A DNA stretch of 64,000 bases from Conoideocrella luteorostrata (GCA_032433595.1 JASWJB010000036.1:1-64000); one strand, 5' to 3'; positions 1 through 12,046 are shown, counted from the first letter of the stretch. Notes: a model not told the origin generated them from the letters alone. A program made the numbers and translations.

Positions 1-740
1 TAAAAAATAAAAATAAAAAATAAAGGCAATAAATTTTTTGTCTGCCTATGACTGTTTCTACGGCCGGTACCAGCAGCCGTGCAAAAACTTATGGTGCCTA
101 ATTAAATCAATACTACTCTGGGGAAGTGGGCCAAAAACCTGGGGGTGGAGCAGGCTAAAGAAGATCCAGCCAGGGTAAAATCACGACCTTGACTGATAAA
201 CGTGAATAAACGTTATAAAGTAGTACACTGAACGGTGTGTTCACTGACGGCAAAGTCACTTCCACTATCGAGCGCTCCAGCCGCAGTACTGACTGCACTG
301 TGTACCAATGAGATTGCCCCGCTTCTGCAGGGAGGTGGCATGACTGGTCACACAATGATGAGGCGATGTACGGAGTACTAGCAACTAATGTCATTGCGGG
401 GAACCTTGTTCCCCCCAGCCTAAAGGTTAATGAGACACATCGCTCTACTTTTACTGGTTGCTACAGTTCCAACTCTGGTCCCAAGTACATAAGTTGGCGG
501 ACGTGACGCTGGCTCTCGTCCCCCAACGTATTTAAGCCCCTGCCACCCCCCCTCTTCTCAGCTATATCATATCCGACTTTCAATCGCCTTCCACGCCACT
601 CATACCAAATAATACTTGAATCTGGTCATAGAACTGGTATGAGCTGCACATCCTAATGATACGCGGACAACTTCCTATACTAACAAGTCATCTCAGAAAC
701 GCTACACTCATCATCCATCACCCGCAATCATTTGTCAGCC
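1..740. other. Intergenic, no gene supported
   Basis: The first 25 bases are a run of TAAAAA-like repeats. The remainder is of ordinary composition, with one degenerate copy (about 369-379) of the dispersed CGGAGTAC motif. The only open frame, 79 codons on the minus strand at 155-394, has no recognisable domain. Bases 520-740 are C/T-rich and probably act as promoter and leader of the small gene at 741. Confidence 0.5.
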
Positions 741-1082
741 ATGCCTCACCGAATCCCCAAATTGCCTAGAGCAAGGCGCTCCGAGGTTCTATGCATGGGC
801 GCTGCTGGTGTCGGTGTTCTTACTCCTCTCTATCTCGTGATGCCTGGTGCCGAAGAAAGACTGGCACGCCAGACTGCGAAGTGGGCCCCGAGATGGGAAC
901 GCAACATTACATATTTCACCCCTCCTGTTGAACGCGCTGTTCAGCGTATGGAACCTCCGATTTCCAGGGCCGTTCAACGGATGGACGATCGCCTCCCCCT
1001 TGAGAAGATGGCAAAGAAGGTTGATTCCAGCATCAGAAACGGCATTTCTAGATTTGGTGGCCCCAAGCCATCATCATCATGA
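741..1082 (+). CDS. Small basic hypothetical protein, 113 aa
   Basis: I do not recognise this protein. The frame runs from the ATG at 741 (MPHRIPKLPRARR) to a TGA at 1080-1082; an upstream in-frame TTG at 732 was not used. The N-terminus is strongly basic. A short hydrophobic stretch follows (about residues 17-33, CMGAAGVGVLTPLYLVM), then an amphipathic, charged C-terminal half containing a repeated element (VERAVQRM / ISRAVQRM). A basic start followed by one hydrophobic segment fits a small mitochondrial or other membrane protein, but this is inference. No intron is needed. The protein-like composition and the internal repeat favour a real gene. Confidence 0.55.
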   Translation: MPHRIPKLPRARRSEVLCMGAAGVGVLTPLYLVMPGAEERLARQTAKWAPRWERNITYFTPPVERAVQRMEPPISRAVQRMDDRLPLEKMAKKVDSSIRNGISRFGGPKPSSS

Positions 1083-1459
1083 TGTACAAAGATTTTATGC
1101 TCGAATATTTATTCACTGACTGTGGGATGATGGTCAGCAATTCGACGGTGGTCGACAGATATGTAAACTAGTGTCCAATAGCTGCACTAGAGGTAGACAT
1201 AGATCTCATATATAAGTTTACCATAGCAAGGTCCATATATGTGACTTAAGCACGTCACCGCAGGTAGGGATGAAGGATACATAAAATCGTAACGAAAATG
1301 CCGAGCAAGTGCGCGGAGCCCTATTAATAACGTTCACCATTACCCCAGATTTGACCCCACCACAAGCGGCGCCGGTTTAATCGGCACGACTCCGCACTTA
1401 CAAGTTTACCTTTCTCTCCCTAGCCAACGAAAGACTCACCCAAGCAAACCAGAGCGAAA
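1083..1459. other. Intergenic spacer
   Basis: This 377-base spacer separates two genes in the same direction. The part after 1360 is C/T-rich and ends in a purine-rich leader just before the ATG at 1460, as expected of a fungal promoter. No other feature was seen. Confidence 0.5.
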
Positions 1460-3334
1460 ATGCCGATCAAGTCTCAATTTCCCAACTTAGATATTCCCCA
1501 GGTCGATTTGTTGACTTACTTGTTTCGGGATCGCAAATTGTCTGATGAGCCGCTCTGGATAAAGAGTGGCGAACGGGAAAAGAACCTGTCTTTAAAACAA
1601 GCTTTGCAATGGATAAAGAGACTGGGTTCTGGGCTATCCCAGCTCGGTATGGAGAAGGGTGATGTCGTTTTAATATTTACCCCAAACCATATATTTGTCC
1701 CGATAGCTTACCTGGGCATTGTTGGATCTGGCTGCATTTTTAGCGGAGCTAGCCCATCTTGCACAACACAAGGTTCATCCATGTTCCGATCTGACCAAGT
1801 CAGGAGTCTACTTTGCTGACTTAGAAGGCATAGAATTCAAGCATCAGCTTTCCAATTCCATGGCAAAAGCAGTATTTGCCCACCCTGGCGTCCTCGGTAA
1901 AGCTCTGGAGGCAGGCAGACAGATTGGACTACCACCTGAGCGAATTTTTCAGTTCTCAGACGAGATAAATGCAATACGCGACGGAGTCAAGGACTGGACT
2001 TCTATCCTCCGGTCCCCACACCAGTCTGATAGCTGGCAATGGCCAGTTATGGAAGCGCCTGAATCTCGTCAGACGGTCGCGACTATAAATTACAGTTCTG
2101 GGACGACGGGACTTCCAAAGGGAGTTTGTGTTACACATTCAAATTTGATTTCAAACCTGGAACAGAGTCATATCATGAGAATGGTTAAGACAGAACATCA
2201 CGCTCCCCCAAAAGAACGCTGGATTGGCTTTCTCCCACTTTATCATGCCTACGGCCAACTGTATACAATCTTGATGGCGGCCAAGTTGGGAAATCCTGTA
2301 TACGTAATGGCAGAATTTGTTTATGAACGTTTTCTCCAAACTATCAGTCGGTACCAAATCACTAACTTGCAAGTGGCGCCGCCAGTGTTAGTTATGCTAT
2401 CAAAACGCCCGGAGACAGCGAAATATGATCTCTCTAGTGTCAAAGAGATTCGATGCGGTGGGGCACCTCTCTCCTCCGAACTTCAGGATGCGATTCAAAC
2501 TAGATTTGGAATCCCTGTTCGACAAGGCTGGGGCATGACTGAAGTCACATGTGGTGGTATTTTATTACCATCAAGCTCAGATGATGTGAGAGGTACGGTT
2601 GGAAAACTAATGCCTAACTGTGAGGGCAAGCTCTTGGATGACGGTGGTCGAGAAGTGGGATACGATACACCAGGAGAACTGTTCATCAAGGGTCCCAATG
2701 TTTGCTTGGGATATTGGAGAAACGACGAGGCAACACGGGCGACGCTCTGCGATGGCTGGCTGAGGACAGGAGATGTCGCAGTTTATAATAAAGACGGGTA
2801 TTTTTGGATAGTGGATCGCAAAAAAGTCCGTCTCCTGCTTGGCGCTGAGTTGAGAAGAAGTGATAGCAGTGTGAGAAGAAGAGCTGACAAGTATTTAATC
2901 TAGGAACTGATAAAGGTGAATGGACTTCAAGTAGCCCCAGCAGAGCTAGAGGCGACGCTACTAGAGAATGAAGATATTGCAGATGCTGCAGTGGTTGGGA
3001 TCACATTGTGAGACTGGTTGCCCTACTTACTCTCTTCTCGCCGTGTTGATCCGAACACTAACTTTTGTATTGCAGAAATGGCGCGGAGTGGCCACGAGCC
3101 TATGTAGTGTTGCAGGACCAATCGAAAGGCAGGTTGCAGTCATCTGATATAATTGACTGGGCAGCTTCTCGTGTCTCCAAGCACAAGCGACTGTCTGGTG
3201 GTGTTGTTTTCATTGATGAGGTGCCAAAGCTAGCCAGCGGTAAGATCAAAAGGAAAGTAGTCAGAGAATGGGCCAAGCGGGATGCTACTGAGCTGAAGAA
3301 GAAAGGTGGCAGTCAGATTGTAGCGAAGCTTTAG
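1460..3334 (+). CDS. Peroxisomal 4-coumarate-CoA-ligase-like acyl-CoA synthetase
   Basis: This is an AMP-forming acyl/aryl-CoA ligase of the ANL superfamily: it activates a carboxylic acid with ATP and then loads CoA. The four exons are 1460-1772, 1834-2825, 2904-3007 and 3076-3334 (introns of 61, 78 and 68 nt, all GT..AG), giving 555 aa, normal for the family. The P-loop motif SSGTTGLPKGV lies near residue 192. A GWGMTE adenylate-binding motif and the hinge/lysine region (WIVDRKK, then ELIKVNGLQVAPAELE) follow, and PKLASGKIKRK carries the C-terminal catalytic lysine. The joins were chosen because they rebuild continuous family sequence (TTQ-EFKHQL, DRKK-ELIK, GITL-NGAEWPRAY). The protein ends in AKL, a type 1 peroxisomal targeting signal. 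The substrate (cinnamate-like, phenylacetate-like or fatty acid) cannot be told from sequence alone. Confidence 0.88.
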
Positions 3335-4165
3335 GACCAATGCAGTTATTATACTCTGAGTAATTTGTGGCAGATTTGTTCGATTTTAAGATGGTCAAGC
3401 TATTGTATAGCCAGCACCATCTATAGTACGGTCAGGCCTGGAAATTCTGTTCCCTATTAGCACAGCTTTTGGTTGGTCGATGTGTTCAATTTTGCTCAGG
3501 GCATGATAAACTAACTCATCCCTTGTCCTCGTGATATGTTCAATCAACCTAGTGTCAGCCTCCGGAAAGCCCTTCGCTCTCTAGATAGTGCCTCCCATAA
3601 TTCAGTTAACTGTGCTTGTCGTGTAGTCTGGGGGAAAGAGAGCACCCTGCAAAGACTCATTGGTAGTATGCCACAGCAGGTCACATCAAGTACATAATTT
3701 CTCGCTTGACTAACGTCTGCTATGTCTAGCGTTTCGTTGGGCTCTGCAATTCTATCTTCAATCGGAAGCGTCCTACATAAACTACTCTGTCCGAATTTCC
3801 CGCTATTTATAAGCACTAAGGCACTTACAGAGTCCTGGGTATATTTAAATCTATCGCTATGTTTCGAGATCCAAAATCCCTTGCCTCTTGTTGAATGCAA
3901 ACATTGCTGAAAGGCTGAGCCCCTCCATATTTGGTGTTGTCCACCTGTCGCAGGTCTGGATGTAGGTAGAGAGAGGCCTTGCCGTTACAATGTAGTTTAA
4001 GGCGTATGTGAAGGCTGTCATTTGCTTTAATAGCCAATGTTATGGAACGTCCGAGTTTCGATACGACCTTACGGCTATGTGACAGTTGTGGTTATCAGAT
4101 CATTTACTCGATTGGCATTACAGCACGTTCGACGTTATATCTGAGTAACCGGCCTCATAAGTCGG
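3335..4165. other. Intergenic between convergent genes
   Basis: This 830-base stretch holds the 3' ends of the ligase gene (+) and the gene at 4166-4720 (-). A 118-codon minus frame at 3544-3900 and a few shorter ones lack any domain or coding signature. I see no RNA gene or repeat. Confidence 0.45.
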
Positions 4166-4720
4166 TCATGCGGTTGACTGGTCTTCGCGTCCACCCCTCG
4201 GGAGGGTTTTTTGTGCATGACCTAGGGCAACTATATACTCGACTCAGTATCCCAGTTGTGGGAGGCCGCAACTCTTCCTTGTGGTGATGAACTTACGTCT
4301 GTCAAACAGATAGTAGCTAGTAACAATAAGGATAGGAAGGGCTATCATTGCTGATACCCATTTTCTTGCTGCAATGTCGTATTTTTCTTTGTGCTCGTTC
4401 CGTTTGGATTTGTCCACTTCATTTTCGATCTTCGTCTCAGTGTGTCGCCTCAGTCGCGCAGCTCGAAGGGCTGCTTCCCTTGCCTTTGCAGCCTCTTCAG
4501 CAGTGCCAGTTGTCGATTGTCCAGCACTTCCTTGGCTCGTGTCTGTATCTCCGTTTCTCTTGGGCGTACTGGTGCTTGCAAGGGTTCTTGTGTTGAAGAG
4601 TTGTGCCTTGGGTTGCTTGACAGAAGTACAGACTTTCCTATTCTTGCCGATACCTGGGGGCACAGAGAGTCGGGCAAGACTGGGTCTGCATGACCCGGTA
4701 ATAATCCGCAATCGAGCCAT
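4166..4720 (-). CDS. Small single-pass, probable mitochondrial membrane protein
   Basis: Two exons (4720-4297 and 4230-4166) separated by a 66-nt intron with donor GTAAGT give 162 aa. The N-terminus, MARLRIITGSCRPSLARLSV, is basic and hydroxylated with no acidic residues, typical of a mitochondrial presequence. A charged helical region follows (TAEEAAKAREAALRAARLRR onward), then one membrane segment (WVSAMIALPILIVTSYYLF, about residues 117-135) and a short tail, LGHAQKTLPRGGREDQSTA. Unspliced, the frame would instead run into unrelated residues; splicing restores a plausible LxLGxxxKTLP tail. An upstream in-frame ATG at 4804 would add 28 residues, but I prefer 4720 for its presequence-like start. 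I do not recognise a named family. Confidence 0.6.
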
Positions 4721-5247
4721 CGATAAATTTTGCGGAATATTCGAATTTGGACGAACGGTGACCCAACATAGCGTAATGTTAAGGTTGCTCTTCATCGGCG
4801 TCATACTGAAAAGGTGGGTCTATGTAGGGTAGTTCATATAGTTAGTGCTGCAAGGCCATGATCTTTCTTTAACTTTGTACAGTGTGGCTCGGATTTGCGT
4901 ACAGCTCGTGTGTGCGCTCATGATGGTATAGCTGCGCATTTGGTTACATGGTATAGTCGCGTACGATATTTTGGACAGTCGGTTAGCTGGACAGCTATCC
5001 CTCGCCCATCCAGACTCAGTCTAATGGGAGTTGCAAAGTAAACAGAGTAGGGAGTAGAGAGTAGGGAGTACAGGGCTGTGGAATTTTATACCAGGGCAGA
5101 AGTCTGCCAGTGGGCCACTTGATTCTATACATATATAATATTACATTTTACCCAAACGCCGTTTTTTCTACCCTTCTTAAAGCCACTCATCCAGTCGTCG
5201 GTGCTCGCTCGGGATTTACTTCAGCCCCCAGTCATTTCACCGATTTA
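4721..5247. other. Intergenic, short 7-mer tandem repeat
   Basis: This spacer lies between two minus-strand genes and carries four tandem copies of a GAGTAGG-type heptamer at 5045-5072. It should include the promoter of the 4166-4720 gene and the 3' UTR of spt5. No ORF here is convincing. Confidence 0.45.
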
Positions 5248-8200
5248 CTAATCATCATCTGTGTATCTGGGACCACTGGCCGCAGGAGTTTCGGGAGCGC
5301 CGCCATAGGCGGCTGGTGTTGGAGCTCCGTAATAACCACTTGCGGCAGGAGTTGGAGCGGCAGCGGCAGGAGTAGGTGCTGAGTCTGCTCCCCATCCGCC
5401 TTGCCATCCACCGCCAGGAGTAGGTGCGTTGGCAGCCGGGGTAGGCGCGGAATATGCTCCCGGAGTCGGAGCATTCAGGGCGCCAGGAGTTGGTGCACCG
5501 ATGGCTGCACCAGGTGTCGGAGCATCGTAAGCTCCAGTACTGGCACCTGGCGTATATCCCCAGGAGTCGTTCCCACTGGCTCCCGGAGTCGGCGCCGAAG
5601 CTCCCCAGGCTGGTGTCTTGGACCCAGATGCCCAACCGTCCGAACCACTACCAGCATAAGCAGGTGTTCGTGAACCAGTCCCAAAAGCATCACCAACTGC
5701 GGGAGTACGAGCGCCAGACTGCCATGCTGGGGTTCGCGACCCTGAACCATACGCAGTGCGACTGCCATCGTAGGGATTGACCGTTCTCGAACCGTCAGCC
5801 CAAGCAGGAGTGCGCGAGCCTGAATAGTCCTGCGCTTTCCAGGAAGGCGTTCTGCCACCCGCCGCTGGTGCTATTCACAGAAAATTGTTAGTAAATATTC
5901 CCTCCCAAACCGAACCCCCGGTATTAGACGAAGACTTACTGCGTGAGCCCCAAGAGGGAACTCTATCGGAGCCACCAGCCCCTACTGGCGTTCGAGGTCC
6001 TCCTTGCCAAGATGGTACCCTATCTCCTCCACCTCGCCCCCCCCCTGGAGCACCGCGACCACGGCCATTGATATCAATAGAGGCGCCGGTGGTTTTGTCC
6101 TTGAAACTCAACGAATCGCGCGGCACTGTGATCGTCTTACCCTTGGTATGTAACTCCACGCGTGCGTGGGTATCAGTGGTGTCTTTGACGATACCAAGCA
6201 GGCCTTTGTATGGACCTTTTTTAATTATCGCTGTCTGGTTGATTGCGCGATCGCGTCCAAACATTTTCACTGGCTGAGTGGGTTTGTTCTCGCTGTCATT
6301 CTTATGAACCTTCAACGCTGGATTCATGCTGCTCAGATCTGGACCGGATGCGGCGGCGTTGACACGTCCGCCTTTTGCAGCGATAGTATTGACCATACTG
6401 GCCTTGGTGACAAACACACCAGCATTTTCGTTGCTGTCGTTCGTATGCAGAAAAACATAAGACCGATGAATGTGAATGATCTTTCCTTGCCTATGTTGCC
6501 CGGTAAACTCCTTCACAACGTCATCAAGTCGAATTTCAGACCCATCTCGATCGGCCGCAACAGCTTGTTTCCTTTGTGGCAGCTTATTTGAGATTTGAGA
6601 AGGCATGGCCTGTCTCGTGTCGCCGTACTGGTCTAACACGACAAGAGATTCCCGGTCAATTTTGACGATGCAACCAACGGTGGTTGGATCCAACTGCACC
6701 AAGTCATGTAACGAAAATTGTCCCAGTGACCCTTGACCGCCGATATCGCTCGCCTCTCTTAAATCTTTACTGAAGACAGTTACCTCGGTGTTCGTTTGAT
6801 CTGTCAAAAGGGTGACACGATCCTCAGAAATTTTCACCACCGTGCCTACTTCATCGCGAAATTTGCTGCCGCCAATCACCTTAACGTGATCGCCAATCTT
6901 AAACCGCTTACGCAGTCCTTTGATGGGTACCTCAATCGTTTGTCCTTGTAGATCACCCTCCGTCACGGACATTGTGACAATGTCACCTTGAACGTTCGTG
7001 GCCTTGCCAACAACACCCCTTTGTTCACCTGAGTAAACTTCAATGACGTCACCTGGGAGGTAAGTCACAAGTGTGTTGCTGTCTTTTAAGCTGGCAGCGA
7101 GTGCTTTAAGATCCAGATTTTCGGTGCCATCTTCTGCGCCAGACGCAAACCTTGTTACTTCCTCCAGAGACGGGTTTACGTCGGTCACAACAAGTTGTTG
7201 GATTTTGACGTCTTTCACCTGGAAACCGTTTTCGAACTCATCACCCATATACGACCATGTGTTTGTAGTTGGATTGCCTTGAATATATCGGGGGTGTCGT
7301 TTTCGAGCCTCAACCTCACTGAAGAGTCTTTGTGGTGGCCGTGGTCCCATAGTCCCTGGTCTCTTTCGTTTACCATCTGCACCACCAGATAGAGCGTCGT
7401 CGCGCATACCGTAGTCCAGTCGTGGGATAAAACGTACTCTTGCCTCCAAACCGTTCTCGGTTACATCGAGTACTTGCGCCAGATCTCCGGAATGTTTCGC
7501 TGGTCGACGCAGCCGGACCCAAGCACCGGGTTCCAATGTCGGAGTCTTTGTGACTCGCAATAGCTCCGGCATGTCCTTGATATCCACCAGAGTCATCTTC
7601 GACCGAGGATAGACGTTTAGCATACCATCCAAGGCTACAAGAATATCTGTTTGACGTTGTGCTTCAACGTAGATGAAACCCTTCATGACAGATTGGGGAC
7701 CGCCTCGTTCGAATGCTGCAGTTATAGCAAGTTCATCTTTCGTACCAATGCGCTCTTCTATCCGTTTCATAATAGACAAGACGACTTCGCGCTCTTTACC
7801 TTCCTTACATCGGACGGCCCAAATACTTGGGTCATCAACGCTCGGAAGCAACAGGCGTTTTGGCACAACTGCGGAATCCCCAAAGCCCTTAGCTGGTCGT
7901 CTGTTTCCATATCGTTGGCGGAGTATCTCCGCTTGTTTTTCAGCATCCAGGCTAGACTCTATTTCGCGGCGACGGTCAAGTTCGCGATGTCTTCGATCAT
8001 CATCCAGTCGTGCGCTCTCTGCGATATCGTCCGGATGTTCGTTATCGATGAAGTCTCCAATTTCCTCGCCATCTTTTTCTTCGTCTTCCCCTTCATCCTC
8101 GTCGTCGACCTCAGCTTCGATATCAAAAAAGGCGTTACGTCTATCTCGACGTCTTTTCCGACGATGACCCTATAATCAACGTAAGCAACAACCCTCACTC

Positions 8201-8565
8201 AATATACTATACACCTTACATCTTCGTCAAACTCTTACCTGCTGAACATCTTCATCCTCATCATCTTCGTCGTCTTCTTCGTCCTCCTCATCTTCATCAT
8301 TCTGATCTTCGTCTTGATTTTCTTCTTCGCGCTGCTGAGGGTTGCTCACTTCATCATTATCCTCGTCATCGGTATCCCTGGACCGTGACTTGCGTGGGTG
8401 CTCATCATCGTCCTCCGCGTCGTGGCCCCGGCGTCGTGGCCCATATCTACCTGGCGGGCTGGCGTTATTATCAGCAGCCTCTTCATCCGACATGTCTGCC
8501 GGCGCAGGGTTAAAGTCATCCTCGTCCTCAGAATCATCAAATCGGGGCGGTCCAGCCGAGGCCAT
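5248..8565 (-). CDS. spt5: Transcription elongation factor Spt5
   Basis: This is the Spt5 subunit of DSIF, which binds RNA polymerase II with Spt4 and controls elongation and co-transcriptional processing in the nucleus. Three exons (8565-8239, 8169-5940, 5870-5248; two 69-nt introns with GTAAG donors) encode 1059 aa, close to yeast Spt5. Residues 1-200 are very acidic. The NGN domain begins near residue 220 ([14 protein letters not shown]) and is followed by several KOW modules (for example [58 protein letters not shown]). The third exon encodes the C-terminal repeat region: first (S/A)RTPAW-type units, then APTPGA-type units, ending PRYTDDD. These Thr-Pro sites are the expected targets of Bur1/Cdk9-type kinases. 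The second join restores an SRTP repeat, which supports the exon boundary. Confidence 0.95.
5260..5870 (-). repeat. Spt5 C-terminal repeat region (coding)
   Basis: This whole terminal exon of spt5 is imperfectly repetitive. The promoter-proximal half encodes units of the form GSRTPAW spaced by 8-15 residues; the distal half encodes APTPGA/APTPAA units spaced by 3-10 residues. The repetitive DNA also opens long shadow frames on the plus strand that should not be annotated. Confidence 0.85.
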
Positions 8566-9477
8566 GGTGCAAGTTATCTTAGGAACTGGGAGGCAACTTT
8601 GAGTGTATAACTACCCATAAAACTCGGGGCGAATTAAGATGGCTGGATAAAGCCCACGCACGAAACCAAGGCGATGAAACGAGTTGAACTTGCTTGGATG
8701 AGAAAGAAGAGTTCACATAAAATGGCACTCACTAGCTAGCGCAGCTCTCTCCAAATGCCATAAGGAGCGAGACGGCTAATCATCGGGACCGTGCGTGCTA
8801 CTGCTGACTTCTTCACCTTCACTTTTGTTGTGTGCAGCTGGTTCGTGCTAATGTGACTTTTTATTTGAACATACGACATGTCGTTTTCTCGATTATAATG
8901 TGCTACCATTAGGTCCCAACGGGTATTTGCGAGAGGATTACCGTGCTGGCCATGCAGAGGCGAGGCGGATTCCAATCACTACTCTTTCGCGTTCATCAGT
9001 TCGTGAACTTGAGACAGGACAGCAGATTACTCTCAATAGAGTTTTTGTATGTCATGATGAAACTAATGCCCCCCAACGCCAGTCTATTGCGGCATAATGA
9101 ACACTACATAGCTGCTCTACATAAATGACATGCTGACAGCATGGCATGCAAATTCAGCGGATTATATATGCTCAATCTGTTGACAAAACCCAATACCTGT
9201 GACAAGGTGGCTGGCTGACTTGCATCCTTTCTATTGCATTACGACACAATAAATACTTCTCTTCAGCCAATTTCAGTTGAATGCAAGAATTGTTGGCCTA
9301 TAACTCCAGGCCAAAGTGGTAAAATGGCTCATCTCCCTCCACGTTGTTTGTGCCTGATTCCACCCTTAGATTGGTCTGCATTTGTGAAGTTCCTCTAGGC
9401 TCCTGTACACTTGGCGCGTCCTTGTTGTCAAAAAAGAAGTATAGGTGTCTGTCTGTCTCGTGTCCTCGACCACCGCA
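8566..9477. other. Intergenic between two minus-strand genes
   Basis: This stretch of about 910 bases should hold the spt5 promoter (near 8566) and the 3' UTR of the WD40 gene (near 9477). Open frames of 60-79 codons on both strands have no recognisable features. Confidence 0.45.
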
Positions 9478-11551
9478 TTACATTAGTCGGGTTCCCCATA
9501 TGCCGCGGCCGGCGCTGACACCAAGCCACTCGCCATAATCAGCATTCTGGAGGTGAGGAACCCAGCCAAGGTTCCCGACTTCGTATTCGCACTCCCAGCT
9601 AGCTACTGGATTGCGGGTATTATCTTGCTGCGGGTTACCGTTCATTGGATGTCCGCCGGTTGACGAGCTTGAATTTATCAGGTCCCAGATAAGCACATGG
9701 CAATCATCACCTCCGGAAGCGAGCGTTCCCCGCCTAAGCGGCGACCATTCCACGCAATTTATCGGCCCGTTGTGTCCCTTGAGCTCGAGGAGTGCTTGAC
9801 CTGGCTGTCGGACATCCAAAATACGTATAGTACTCGAGTCTTGTGCGAAGGTTGCCAGAAGGTGCGTGTCGTGTGGGGACGTCGCAAGGCGTAGTAGAGG
9901 CGGTGGACTGCCTATGGACTGTTGAGAATACGATGGGCTCGACCGCCCACTTCCATCTGCATTAGAGTTTAGCATTCTGTAGTTGAGCTATCGGTTGAAT
10001 TGTAGGGAATCAAATGGAGTTGGGCTGAACGGATAAGTACCTTTGTCGTCTTTGCCTGTCGGCTCATAGATGATGGTTGAATGTTCTAAACTTCGCAAGT
10101 CGAACATTCGGACACTGCCATCCTGGCCACAGCTCACAAAAACATCAACACTGTTCGCGCAAAATCGTACATCATAAACCTCCTTATCGTGAGCTATCAG
10201 CTGTGTTTTGGCTGTCAGTGAAGGAATGTCCCAAATGGTGCATGTAGTGTCGATGCTTGACGTGATTATCAAACTCGGCGAGACGGTATTCCAGTCGAGT
10301 GATGTGAGAGGAGCTGTGTGATCCGGTGTTTTTGAATTCGATAACAATGCTAACGGTGTCAACTTCGTGATAGATGATCCGTCTCTGCCTCCTCGAGTGA
10401 TGTTGTTGCCCGAGGTCGCTGGTGTCTCCGAAGGCAGTGACCAAAGTCGTAGGTGGTCACCAGACGTTGCGAGAAGATCCGTGGACTGTTTCTGAGATGA
10501 GGGAGGCTCCCATAACAGCCTTGTGACAGGGTACGAATGAGTAGCTTCGGCTATCTTGTTGAACTCTAGACTATATTTCGATGTGCCTGGTGTGTATATG
10601 TCTTGCCCTGTAGGTACAACTTGACTGTCAAGAATTTGGATCTGACAGAATTAGAACCGGAACATAAAATACAGAAGATCAACCGCAATGCTAATGTAGA
10701 GATCAACAGAAACATACAAAATTATGGCCGTCTTCAAGATAGCTGCCCAGCGCCAATTTACCCGCCCCATTGCCTTGGGGCGGCCACTTGCACCAATCGA
10801 ATGCATAAGCAGCCCAGGGTGCAAGGTAATTGCTTGGCCCCGGTTGGGAGTTCGCAAAGTCCTGACCAAGTGTTCCTGGAGCGCCATCTGACATAGTAGA
10901 ATCTGCACGTGGTCTTATGTCGGCGAGGCCAAGCGGCGTATTGGAGAAGTTTCTTTGTGAGCCAGGAGCATTGTACTTGTTGATATCCGTAGGCGACATA
11001 AGCTGAGACGAAGAACCACCTGGTGTAGTCGGGCTATAGGCATGGTAACTTGCCGGAGCATCATAACCGGCGGCAGGGCTGGAACGTGAATAGGAGTGGG
11101 ATTGCGACATGGAGAGAGATGGTTTTGGCGGTGTTTGGTAGTCGTTGGACGCTGGCGATTGTTGCTGAGCTTGTTGGTTTTGTTGCGACGACCCAGAAGA
11201 CGCCGGCTGCATAGCACCACCGTGTAGGGTGGGAAGAGTTGGAGCGGTGATTGAGGATACGGCCAGTGGGCGTGCTGACAATCCACCTGGTTGCAGGACG
11301 TTCGGCACGGCTGAGGCCGTAGGCTGCTGTACGTGATGATGTTGAGATTGGGCCTGCGTGGTGGGGTGGGCGTTCGCTGGAGGCTGGTCAAGCTTGATAT
11401 TCGGCGCGTAGTCTTTTTGTGATTCCATTTGCCCGTGCGGACTTGAAGTCAGATCAGGCATATGCAATTCGTCCTGCTGGCCGCCGTGAACTCCGTACGG
11501 ACTTGAATTAGCCTGCCTTCGAGATGGAGGCAGCTGCTGAGACTGGCTCAT
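9478..11551 (-). CDS. WD40-repeat protein of the DCAF7/WDR68 (TTG1/AN11) family
   Basis: Three exons (11551-10718, 10641-10041, 9956-9478; introns of 76 and 84 nt) encode 637 aa. Residues 1-240 are a low-complexity Q/S/P-rich extension. The rest matches the DCAF7/WDR68 propeller, as shown by APWAAYAFDWCKW, LALGSYLEDGHNF-IQILD, DLLATSGDHLRLW, APLTSLDWN, IITSSIDTTCTIWD, KTQLIAHDKEVYDVRF, DGSVRMFDLRSLEHSTIIYE and SGGDDCHVLIWDL. In animals and plants this family is a scaffold for DYRK/HIPK kinases, CUL4-DDB1 ligases or bHLH-MYB complexes; the fungal role is inferred to be scaffolding. The second intron's acceptor (AATGCAG, ending at 9957) is the only nearby one whose phase fits. The long N-terminal extension is the main departure from animal homologues. 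Confidence 0.9.
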
Positions 11552-11855
11552 GGACGATCGATGCTGGTATTAAACTGCGGAGATGCGTACTGTCGACTCC
11601 TGTCTTCATGCGTGTGGAGTAAGGTCGAGTGCAACAGCTTTTCGGCACCAGCTTCCTTACGCGAAGTATGCAACCACTCAAAACAAAGAGGGATCTCGAG
11701 AGGATAGCAAGGTGAATCAAATGCAATACAGTCGTTTTGAGTTGTGCCGTCACTGGAGATAAAAAGCGATTTGGAGCAGATCTGTAGGGTGTTTGGAGGT
11801 TGCGAGGATGGCGGCCGTCGTGGAAGAGTCCTTCAAGATTGTATTTGGGCTGCAT

Positions 11856-11876
11856 GTACTCCGTAACTACGGAGTG
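11856..11876. repeat. Inverted pair of the GTACTCCGTA motif
   Basis: GTACTCCGTA is followed after one base by CTACGGAGTGC, making a near-perfect inverted repeat in the leader or promoter of the WD40 gene. It is one member of the palindrome family scattered through non-coding parts of the window. Confidence 0.7.
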
Positions 11877-12046
11877 CTTCAGCAGGTCCTAACTCCTTGA
11901 TTTCATAGTATAAATGGGTTCTGCGCCGGGTCTGCGGTGAAGGGGCCATTCCTACCTAGGTCCGCTGGTTAGGTACGGATGCGATGCACTGAGATAAGAG
12001 CCAACTAGTTAGTTATAGCCTACGGAGTACCTCAGCTGCTCAGGTA

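Noticed and set aside
8227..8610. Several 64-86-codon frames opposite and alongside the first spt5 exon
   Set aside because: They are shadows of the acidic Asp/Glu-rich first exon; they show only the complement of GAT/GAG repeats.
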